DNA of 5,234 bases, taken from positions 1-5,234 of the forward strand of contig JAHFLI010000091.1 in the NCBI GenBank assembly GCA_023255615.1, in the 5' to 3' direction. Below, piece after piece: positions 1 through 5,226 of the stretch. The stretch's first letter is position 1. Each line of letters opens with the position of its first letter. The stretch comes from Candidatus Woesearchaeota archaeon (GTDB taxonomy: Archaea > Nanobdellota > Nanobdellia > Woesearchaeales > JACQSR01). The notes beneath the pieces were generated by a model. The model was not told the origin of the DNA and did not search any database. It was given only the letters and a program-made list of their open reading frames with translations. The position numbers and the translations under genes were made by a program.

Positions 1-185
1 CTTAAGAGCGAAAATGCAGTTGAGCCACTATCTGCTGGAGTCGCGGTAATGGTGAATGTTAATGTCTGTCCTTCATTTACCGCTTTATTTCCGATAGTAT
101 TAACTTGTGGTGCGACAGCCCATGCGATACTGGAAAAAAGTAGTACTAACACACAAAAAAGTCCGATTTTGATTCCTTTCTTCAT
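1..185 (-). CDS. Secreted Ig-like (putative He_PIG/cadherin-like) domain protein, N-terminal fragment
   Basis: This open reading frame starts at the ATG read on the minus strand at 185-183 and stays open to the window edge, giving 61 residues with the rest missing. It begins MKKGIKIGLFCVLVLLFSS, a basic end followed by a hydrophobic core, and then IAWAVAPQ, a good signal-peptidase site near residue 23 or 25. The next stretch, VNTIGNKAVNEGQTLTFTIT, strongly resembles the start of bacterial and archaeal Ig-like repeats of the putative-Ig (He_PIG) kind, whose hallmark is 'IGNKxVNEGQxLTFTxxAxD'. Here the usual D-x-D that follows is replaced by ATPADSGS. The protein is therefore probably exported and built from beta-sandwich repeats for adhesion or surface structure. 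It lies 120 bases downstream of the larger Ig-like gene, in the same direction, but has its own TATA box and ribosome site. Signal peptide and Ig-like start are well supported; overall size, anchor and role cannot be seen. Confidence 0.85.
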   Translation of the reverse strand, partial: MKKGIKIGLFCVLVLLFSSIAWAVAPQVNTIGNKAVNEGQTLTFTITATPADSGSTAFSLL

Positions 186-192
186 GTAAATT

Positions 193-197
193 CCCCC
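193..197 (-). promoter_or_regulatory. Ribosome binding site of the left-edge Ig-like gene
   Basis: On the minus strand, GGGGG stands 7 bases before the ATG at 185. It can pair with the CCUCC core of the archaeal anti-Shine-Dalgarno with one G-U wobble. It supports the chosen start. Confidence 0.55.
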
Positions 198-245
198 AAC
201 GATTTTGTTATTTTGAGCGTTATTTTCTATGAAATAATCTCCTAA

Positions 246-255
246 CCTTTATAAA
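246..255 (-). promoter_or_regulatory. TATA box of the left-edge Ig-like gene
   Basis: Minus-strand TTTATAAAGG, with octamer TTTATAAA at 248-255. It lies about 66 bases before the start codon, predicting transcription from about position 226 and a leader of about 40 bases. The surrounding intergenic stretch (186-305) otherwise holds a spaced direct repeat GTTATTTT (207-214 and 219-226) and the weak inverted repeat listed separately. No clear terminator for the upstream gene is visible in it. Confidence 0.6.
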
Positions 256-280
256 CTTTGTGGTTTTTTCACTCTATCTT

Positions 281-317
281 AATAGTTAATATAATTTACC
301 ACTATCTAATAACTATT
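281..317. repeat. Inverted repeat over the stop of the 580-residue surface protein gene
   Basis: AATAGTTA (281-288) is the exact reverse complement of TAACTATT (310-317), with a 21-base spacer that includes the TAG stop of the gene ending at 306. The arms are AT-rich, and on the minus strand no T-run follows, so it is a poor terminator candidate. Chance occurrence in AT-rich DNA is quite possible. Confidence 0.3.
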
Positions 318-2048
318 TTTATCGGTAACGAGGTGAGCAATCACGATAACAATAAGGAGGAGAATGACAACACTGGTAAGGACCAAAATAATAACATAAT
401 CCTGAGAATCAAAAAAAGAATTCTCATAACTGATGGTGACTGATGTTGGTTCAGCGACAGGGGTATGTCCATTTTCCGTCGCAGTTGAAATGGGTACAGG
501 CTGAGTAAGATTTTTCTGCGGGAATGTCACCGTAACGGGTGGTTTCGCCGTAGTCACATTTTTTTGAGGAGAAATGATAGGAACACCATTACAATTCTTA
601 ACTGTTAATTGAACCGTATCTGAATCATCGAGGATGGAACTATCATAAAAAACCTTTGCAGTTATTGGATAATTGCCTTCCTGGGTACCCTGAGGAATGG
701 GAATACTAAACGTAGTTGTGTACGTATTATCCCCGTCTGATGCAGAATCCAGAGAAATATCCGAAACATCTTTTTCGTAGTTTAACTTTGGAGACGAAAT
801 CGCAACTTTAATAGTACTCTCATCTTTTCTGCCGATATTAAGGGCTTCTACATTTAATTGGGCATCTTCACCACATTTAACTTCCGTTTTTTCCAAATTA
901 ACATTTGTAAAACGTACTTCATGAGATTTTCGTGAGATATCAATGGAAAATTCAAAGGTATCATCTTGAGAATTACTATTCTCATCATCACCACTGGCTT
1001 CAACGAGGACATTATAATTTCCATCGTCTGCATCCTGAGGTAGGTTAAAAGTGAGGTAAACATCATCGTTATTGTCAGCGTTTAAATCAAACGTGTCATC
1101 GGGAGTTACTTCAAGATCTTCTCCATTATCAACTTCTTGAATTGTTCCTTTTAGTTCAATATCTCTAATCTTAACATCTTCTTGACTCGTAAATAAATTT
1201 TCTAGACGAACGCGTAAAACGACCGTGTCGCCTGGAACTGCTTCATCTTCAAACGTGTCCCCTTCGTCAACACCTTTCTCACCAAATTTTCCAACTGCCA
1301 CATCAACGCGGTCAATTCTCAACGCACTAACGATATCAGCAGAAACGGGAATAAGAGAACCAAAATCATGCTGAGCACTAGATACAGAAATGCTACCGAG
1401 GCTTTTATTTCCTACATCTTCACCTTCAGGTATAGAAAGATCAAGTTGGATTTGTTTGGATGCTGATGGATTAAGTGTAAATGGTGAGGGGTCAAATGAA
1501 GGTGCATATTTCAAAGGAATTGAAGATCCAAAAATAACGTTCGTCAATTGAACATTACCCTCGTTTTTTATCGTGAATACACGCGAAATTGTTTTACCAC
1601 GTTTTGCATCAGTCAACTGAATGGAACTTGGCAAGGTAATATCATAACGTGCATCCTCGACAGTAATCGTAATGGTTGAGTTTGTTTCATCTCCATTATA
1701 GTGGGAAGTAAGAATTCCTGTATAGGTTCCAGTAGGTTGAGACAAAGGAATAGTGCTCACCGTAACCGTAACCGTTTTTGTTTGTCCTGCATTAAGGCTT
1801 GCCGGATTCGGTGTAACAACAATATTTGCATTGAGAGTAGCAGATCCAGAAATAAGATCAGAGGTTGTAAAAAACACACTTGAAAAATCTGATGACCCGG
1901 TATTGGTTAGTGTCATGTCCTGAGAAATACTTGTCGACGCAGATTTTGCCCAGGTAAAAGTTGGCGATGACTGAGTAATATCTGCAGCACTCACTCCAAT
2001 AGCTGCGCAAATTACAAGTAATATACTGATTATAATGATTTTTTTCAT
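306..2048 (-). CDS. Multi-domain Ig-like (NEW3/CARDB-type) surface protein, signal peptide and C-terminal membrane anchor
   Basis: The 580-residue product starts with MKKIIIISILLVICAAIGVS, an export signal with likely cleavage near residues 21-22. Four beta-sandwich-like domains follow, at about 23-132, 133-241, 242-376 and 377-487. Domains 1, 2 and 4 carry the N-x-G turn seen in NEW3/CARDB-like and S-layer-associated Ig folds (N49-T-G, N162-E-G, N404-I-G); domain 3 has N284-L-F instead. Domain 3 is very acidic, with Asp/Asn/Glu-rich loops around 306-330 and 338-363. Domain 4 is bracketed by the only two cysteines of the mature protein, C392 and C486. A Pro/Thr-rich stalk (about 488-545) repeats PQKN[VL]T, and one transmembrane helix (about 551-573) ends in a short tail. 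Sequons at N123, N214, N497 and N513 allow N-glycosylation. The layout fits an archaeal cell-surface protein anchored with its bulk outside. Similar C-bracketed domains are, from memory, common in DPANN surface proteins. Ligand and exact role are unknown; it could be a structural, adhesive or host-contact protein. Confidence 0.93.
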   Translation of the reverse strand: MKKIIIISILLVICAAIGVSAADITQSSPTFTWAKSASTSISQDMTLTNTGSSDFSSVFFTTSDLISGSATLNANIVVTPNPASLNAGQTKTVTVTVSTIPLSQPTGTYTGILTSHYNGDETNSTITITVEDARYDITLPSSIQLTDAKRGKTISRVFTIKNEGNVQLTNVIFGSSIPLKYAPSFDPSPFTLNPSASKQIQLDLSIPEGEDVGNKSLGSISVSSAQHDFGSLIPVSADIVSALRIDRVDVAVGKFGEKGVDEGDTFEDEAVPGDTVVLRVRLENLFTSQEDVKIRDIELKGTIQEVDNGEDLEVTPDDTFDLNADNNDDVYLTFNLPQDADDGNYNVLVEASGDDENSNSQDDTFEFSIDISRKSHEVRFTNVNLEKTEVKCGEDAQLNVEALNIGRKDESTIKVAISSPKLNYEKDVSDISLDSASDGDNTYTTTFSIPIPQGTQEGNYPITAKVFYDSSILDDSDTVQLTVKNCNGVPIISPQKNVTTAKPPVTVTFPQKNLTQPVPISTATENGHTPVAEPTSVTISYENSFFDSQDYVIILVLTSVVILLLIVIVIAHLVTDKNSY

Positions 2049-2060
2049 GTCAGAGATCTT

Positions 2061-2064
2061 CCTC
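2061..2064 (-). promoter_or_regulatory. Ribosome binding site of the 580-residue surface protein gene
   Basis: Minus-strand GAGG (within AGAGGAAG) lies 12 bases before the ATG at 2048, slightly far but usable. No better in-frame start with a closer site is seen, and this ATG opens directly into a signal peptide. Confidence 0.45.
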
Positions 2065-2096
2065 TTCGCGAATTCTGTTTTAACCCTTTTTCTTCT

Positions 2097-2111
2097 GGGA
2101 ATGAGATTCCC
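2097..2111. promoter_or_regulatory. Perfect palindrome in the promoter/leader of the 580-residue surface protein gene
   Basis: GGGAAT-GAG-ATTCCC, two exact 6-base arms around a 3-base centre. It abuts a TATA-like element (2112-2119) on the side where transcription would begin, so it could be an operator for a dimeric repressor. If the more distal TATA box (2146-2153) is used, it would instead form a small hairpin in the mRNA leader. Its role is inferred from position and symmetry only. Confidence 0.45.
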
Positions 2112-2119
2112 TTTATAAT
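2112..2119 (-). promoter_or_regulatory. Proximal TATA-like element of the 580-residue surface protein gene
   Basis: Minus-strand ATTATAAAGG (2110-2119) shares TTATAAAGG with the element before the left-edge Ig-like gene, and the distance to the start codon differs by a single base between the two. It predicts transcription from about 2090 and a leader of about 40 bases. It competes with the distal candidate at 2146-2153. Confidence 0.4.
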
Positions 2120-2145
2120 TGTTATCCTTTAGTAGTGACTTTTAT

Positions 2146-2153
2146 TATATAAA
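2146..2153 (-). promoter_or_regulatory. Distal TATA box of the 580-residue surface protein gene
   Basis: Minus-strand TTTATATA, the same octamer as at both promoters of the divergent region near 4354 and 4394. It would start transcription near 2124 and give a leader of about 75 bases containing the 2097-2111 palindrome. It begins only a few bases after the poly-T terminator of the preceding gene. Confidence 0.45.
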
Positions 2154-2160
2154 TCTTACG

Positions 2161-2174
2161 GAAAAAAAAGAAAA
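2161..2174 (-). terminator. Poly-T terminator after the beta-propeller lipoprotein gene
   Basis: Directly after the TAA stop, the minus strand reads TTTTCTTTTTTTTC (14 bases, 12 of them T). Archaeal RNA polymerase stops at such U-tracts without needing a hairpin, and none is seen here. It would separate this transcript from the next gene, whose own TATA box follows within about ten bases. Confidence 0.65.
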
Positions 2175-4322
2175 TTAGTACCACTGATATTTGTAATACT
2201 CATCTTGCGTAAAAGGCAAATCAATCTCACCGATATCTTTAAGGTCACTGAGATCATTCATGTTGATTTTTTCAGCAGAGATTGTATAGAGGACATTATC
2301 CATATATAATGACCGTCTCACTGCACTTGGAGCGTTCCAATAATACTCATCTTGTTCATCGTCTTCTGCGTGAGATATCTTTCCTCTGACAGAAATACCC
2401 TCCTCAGGACTCACATTCAAGACGTATGCGCCCTGCCAAACTTTTTGATAATAATACCCATATTTTGAATTGTACGCACGATCACCTTTTACTTCACGTA
2501 TGGGAATCACGAGAAGATTATTTCTTTTGTCAAAAAGAAATGCTTTATGATCTCGCAACGCTTCCGAGTCAGTTCCCGATTCTCCGATCTCATAAGAATC
2601 GATTTGTTTGGGGTGCTCGAAATCAGACACGTCAAAAAGAGCAATCTTTACACCTTTTGTTGATATTCCGCCCCAGTCATTTGATCCTGTTTCTTTTCCA
2701 ATTCCAATAAGGTGATCTTTATCGTAAGGATGTAAATAATCAGAAAAACCTGGAATTTTTAATTCGCCTAATATCTTGGGGTTTTCAGGATCCGACAAAT
2801 CAATAACGAACAACGGATCAACTCGTTGGAATGTCACCATATACAATCGATCAGCAATAAATCGTGTGGAATAGATTTGTTCTTTCGGTGCAATGTCTTC
2901 GACTTTTCCAATAACCTTCATAGTGTTGTCAAACACAAAGACATTGTTGTACATTTCAGAGCCTGATGGAAAGTATAATTCCGTCGTGGTTGCAACACGC
3001 AAATTCCCACCGAATTCATCGAGAGAGAATTGATTAAGTAAATATCCCGGAACCTCCGCTTCGTTGTCATATTCAATATCGCCATTATCGATTATAATCT
3101 TATGGATGATCGTTTTTCTTCTCTCCACTTCTTGCTTGATCTCATAATCATCAACCGCCTTATTTAACTCATCAACAAAATTCTGCTTTTCTTTCTCTTC
3201 CATTGTATTATACATCTTTTCTAGAACGGAAGAAATCTTTGCCCATTTCTCATAGGAATCGAAGTTTTTGTTGTTTTGGATATCTTCGACGTCTTGTTTT
3301 ACTTGTTGTGGAAGAAGCGGTACAATAACGTCAAAGAAGCGATCTTCATTTTGAGTGTTGTACCATCTCCAAGGATAACTCTTCTGATACGCAATATACA
3401 TATTATTCTCGGAGACATAGAGCGTATCAGAATAACCAAGAAGGAATGTTTTTGCGTTGATATTCTCTTCGTTCTTGAGATCAATGGAAGAGATAGTATG
3501 GAACACATAACTATTTTGGGGGTTATCAAAATAATAGACGTCAGGCAATACAACCCGCGATCCAGATTCCTTTATCATTGGAGGAAAAATACCTACACCA
3601 TAAAATCCAACATCTTTCTTTGAAATCATATAGACATAATCTCCAATCATACGCGACTGAAAGTAGTATCCATCAACAGTATAGTCTTTGAGCAATGTTG
3701 GATGTTCTTTGTCTGAAATATCAAAAACAAGTGCATGGGTTCGTGGTTCAGAAGTTGGACGCGGCACAAAGTCGAACTGAGCAAGGCTCATGACTTCAGA
3801 ATAATCATCGGTAAACACAACAACACGATCATTATTGACAAAAAGTTCTCGAGGAGAGCCTTTGAGATCAGTTTGAGAAATAATCTTGGCACTCTCTGCA
3901 GGAAACGCATCAGCAATAACTAATTTGTCTTGAGCAAGAACGTAGATATACGTACCATCATTTTTTACAAAGTCACCTTCATCTACATCTTCTACTTGAA
4001 CATTGGTTTGAGAATATTCTGATGCTTTTTGGCCAGCCTGAGGAGCGCCTCCTGCTACATCAGTCACGGCAGCTTCCATCATTGGACCTCCTCTTTTCAA
4101 AAATAGGGGGCCTTGATTTACAGAATTTTCTTTCACATATGCATTAAGTTCATCAACCGAAGAGAATTTCTTTAATGAAGATGTCTCTTTATTTTCTGTA
4201 CTTTGTGTTTTTTGAATCGGAGTTTTTTCACTCTCCTTTTTTTCTGTATAAGAAGAACATCCGGAAATAATAAGCAGAGCCAAAACAAATCCTATTGTGA
4301 ATATCTTAATCATTGATTTCAT
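2175..4322 (-). CDS. Secreted beta-propeller lipoprotein (COG4880 / Beta_propel family)
   Basis: The 715-residue product (numbered from the ATG at 4322) starts MKSMIKIFTIGFVLALLIIS and reaches a lipobox ISGC with Cys22, so it is probably lipid-anchored outside the membrane. A hydrophilic Lys/Glu/Thr-rich linker (23-52) is followed by FSSVDELNAYVKE (53-65) and TNVQVEDVDEGDFVKNDG (106-123), a hallmark of secreted proteins whose C-terminal propeller is distantly related to WD-40. Further family-like blocks are VDPLFVIDLSDPENPK (501-516), FSDYLHPYDKDHLIGIGKE (526-544) and DHKAFLFDKRNNLLVIPI (591-608). Four D[ILV]SD turns (201, 508, 564, 690) mark blades. A charged helical insert (about 330-405) interrupts the propeller, as I recall for archaeal relatives. 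Length fits the family; the function of the family is not established. A GTG at 4334 adds four residues and cannot be excluded; ATG 4322 is preferred because GGTGAT sits 4 bases ahead and the signal peptide length is normal. It is transcribed divergently from the PLP gene. Confidence 0.95.
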   Translation of the reverse strand: MKSMIKIFTIGFVLALLIISGCSSYTEKKESEKTPIQKTQSTENKETSSLKKFSSVDELNAYVKENSVNQGPLFLKRGGPMMEAAVTDVAGGAPQAGQKASEYSQTNVQVEDVDEGDFVKNDGTYIYVLAQDKLVIADAFPAESAKIISQTDLKGSPRELFVNNDRVVVFTDDYSEVMSLAQFDFVPRPTSEPRTHALVFDISDKEHPTLLKDYTVDGYYFQSRMIGDYVYMISKKDVGFYGVGIFPPMIKESGSRVVLPDVYYFDNPQNSYVFHTISSIDLKNEENINAKTFLLGYSDTLYVSENNMYIAYQKSYPWRWYNTQNEDRFFDVIVPLLPQQVKQDVEDIQNNKNFDSYEKWAKISSVLEKMYNTMEEKEKQNFVDELNKAVDDYEIKQEVERRKTIIHKIIIDNGDIEYDNEAEVPGYLLNQFSLDEFGGNLRVATTTELYFPSGSEMYNNVFVFDNTMKVIGKVEDIAPKEQIYSTRFIADRLYMVTFQRVDPLFVIDLSDPENPKILGELKIPGFSDYLHPYDKDHLIGIGKETGSNDWGGISTKGVKIALFDVSDFEHPKQIDSYEIGESGTDSEALRDHKAFLFDKRNNLLVIPIREVKGDRAYNSKYGYYYQKVWQGAYVLNVSPEEGISVRGKISHAEDDEQDEYYWNAPSAVRRSLYMDNVLYTISAEKINMNDLSDLKDIGEIDLPFTQDEYYKYQWY

Positions 4323-4326
4323 ATCT

Positions 4327-4332
4327 ATCACC
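4327..4332 (-). promoter_or_regulatory. Ribosome binding site deciding the start of the beta-propeller gene
   Basis: Minus-strand GGTGAT pairs perfectly with the AUCACC part of the archaeal 16S 3' end, 4 bases before ATG 4322. It overlaps two tandem GTG codons (4334, 4331) that would be alternative, leaderless starts. The same GGTGA-to-ATG spacing of 4 recurs at 5214-5223. Confidence 0.55.
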
Positions 4333-4353
4333 ACACCGTATGTAATGCAGCCA

Positions 4354-4361
4354 TATATAAA
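4354..4361 (-). promoter_or_regulatory. TATA box of the beta-propeller gene
   Basis: Minus-strand TTTATATA. Counting 25-26 bases from its centre puts the transcript start at about 4332, exactly at GGTGAT. The mRNA would thus have a leader of about 10 bases, or be leaderless if a GTG at 4334 or 4331 is used. Confidence 0.65.
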
Positions 4362-4372
4362 TAATTGTCCAT

Positions 4373-4394
4373 AACTTCTATTTGGATTGAAGTT
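4373..4394. repeat. Inverted repeat between the divergent TATA boxes
   Basis: AACTTC (4373-4378) and GAAGTT (4389-4394) are exact reverse complements 10 bases apart. The right arm touches the TATA box of the plus-strand gene, where TFB would bind, so regulator binding here could affect that gene or both. The arms are short, so chance remains possible. Confidence 0.35.
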
Positions 4395-4401
4395 TTATAT
4401 A
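4394..4401 (+). promoter_or_regulatory. TATA box of the PLP enzyme gene
   Basis: TTTATATA, identical to the octamer of the divergent gene. Its centre lies 25-26 bases before the ATG at 4423, the spacing expected when transcription begins at the start codon, so the mRNA is predicted to be leaderless. No Shine-Dalgarno site precedes that ATG, which agrees. Confidence 0.65.
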
Positions 4402-4422
4402 TCCTTGAATGTTCATGAGACT

Positions 4423-5226
4423 ATGCAATCAATAAAATCTCAATTACAACAATTGACTCAGAAAAAACATATATTTCTTACGCCTTCAGGAGATGATGCT
4501 ATTGAATCCGTTTGTAGACTCATTAGAGGAAAACATTGCCTTATACCAGATCAAGGCGGTTGGTTATCATACAAAAAAATTCCAAAAAAGTTAGACTGTA
4601 CCGTCGAAGAGATAAAGACTACTTATGCAGTTATTGACATTGAAGACCTCAAGAACAAAAGTAAAATGGCAGATTGCATCATCTATCAACAACCTGGAGG
4701 ATATTTTGCCCAACAACCTCAGAAGGAAATTTACGAACGATGTAAAGGAAAAGTCAACGTTATACAAGATGTGACGGGATGCATTGGTCATTCTCAATTA
4801 TACGACTCTTCCACAAATGATTTTATTGTCTGTTCGTTTGGGAAATGGAAACCGATCGAAGTAGGTTATGGGGGTTTTTTTGCATTTGATGATGACCAGT
4901 ATGTTACGGATTCAGAGCCCTATGAACAATTTGATTCGACATGCATTGAAAAATTGAAAAATGAACTTAATGACCTCGATAAAAAATATGCGTTCTTTGA
5001 AGAACATCGGAAAAAAATTATTGCAGACCTTTCATCCTTCGACATTCTGTACCCTGATCATCCAAGCATTGTCGTAGTTATCCTTTTCAAAAATAATGAT
5101 GAAAAAGAAAGTCTTATAAATTATTGTCAGCTGAATGAACTTCCTTTCACACCCTGTCCAAGATACATCAGGGTGCTCGATAACGCAATCAGTATTGAAA
5201 TCAAACGATTATGGGTGAGAACATGA
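4423..5226 (+). CDS. Compact PLP-dependent DegT/DnrJ/EryC1-like aminotransferase-fold protein
   Basis: The 267-residue protein starts at ATG 4423. An in-frame TTG at 4387 would add 12 residues, but those codons contain the TATA box. A fold-type I PLP enzyme is seen in order: PSGDDAIESV (21-30), matching the SGT-A phosphate-binding start of DegT enzymes; PDQGGWLSYKKIP (42-54); QQPGGYFAQQP (89-99); IQDVTGCIG (114-122), with Asp116 for the pyridine nitrogen; and SFGKWKPIEVGYGG (138-151). The last aligns residue for residue with DegT 'SFxxxKxxxxGxGG', making Lys143 the Schiff-base lysine. A helical part with HRKK (about 195-198) leads into a small C-terminal domain ending PRYIRVLDNAISIEIKRL. Usual members have about 370-400 residues, so this one is short, mainly after the lysine. 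The fold and cofactor are well supported. The substrate is unknown; amino-sugar or other aminotransferase chemistry is possible. The next gene overlaps its stop codon. Confidence 0.88.
   Translation: MQSIKSQLQQLTQKKHIFLTPSGDDAIESVCRLIRGKHCLIPDQGGWLSYKKIPKKLDCTVEEIKTTYAVIDIEDLKNKSKMADCIIYQQPGGYFAQQPQKEIYERCKGKVNVIQDVTGCIGHSQLYDSSTNDFIVCSFGKWKPIEVGYGGFFAFDDDQYVTDSEPYEQFDSTCIEKLKNELNDLDKKYAFFEEHRKKIIADLSSFDILYPDHPSIVVVILFKNNDEKESLINYCQLNELPFTPCPRYIRVLDNAISIEIKRLWVRT
5214..5218 (+). promoter_or_regulatory. Ribosome binding site of the gene running off the right edge
   Basis: GGTGA inside the end of the PLP gene, 4 bases before ATG 5223. It matches the anti-Shine-Dalgarno and the spacing seen at the beta-propeller gene, supporting a real downstream start. 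Confidence 0.5.

Noticed and set aside
281..317. Rho-independent terminator after the 580-residue surface protein gene
   Set aside because: The inverted repeat is AT-only apart from one G-C pair per stem, has a 21-base loop, and no T-run follows on the minus strand; listed only as a weak repeat.
258..443. Plus-strand 61-residue open frame (MWFFHSILIVNIIYHYLIT...)
   Set aside because: It lies antisense to the end of the well-supported surface protein gene, and its Asn/Asp-rich tail mirrors the reverse complement of the membrane-helix codons. No ribosome site or promoter was identified.
2426..2710. Plus-strand 94-residue open frame inside the beta-propeller gene
   Set aside because: Antisense to strongly conserved propeller sequence; composition is that of a shadow frame with no recognisable domain.
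3276..3623. Plus-strand 115-residue and minus-strand 84-residue open frames inside the beta-propeller gene
   Set aside because: Both overlap confident coding sequence in other frames and show no family motif or start signal.
4387..4422. TTG start giving a 12-residue N-terminal extension of the PLP enzyme
   Set aside because: The extension covers the TATA box and the space to the predicted transcript start; no ribosome site precedes it.
4591..4797. Minus-strand 68-residue open frame within the PLP gene
   Set aside because: Antisense to the active-site region of the PLP enzyme, with no independent support.
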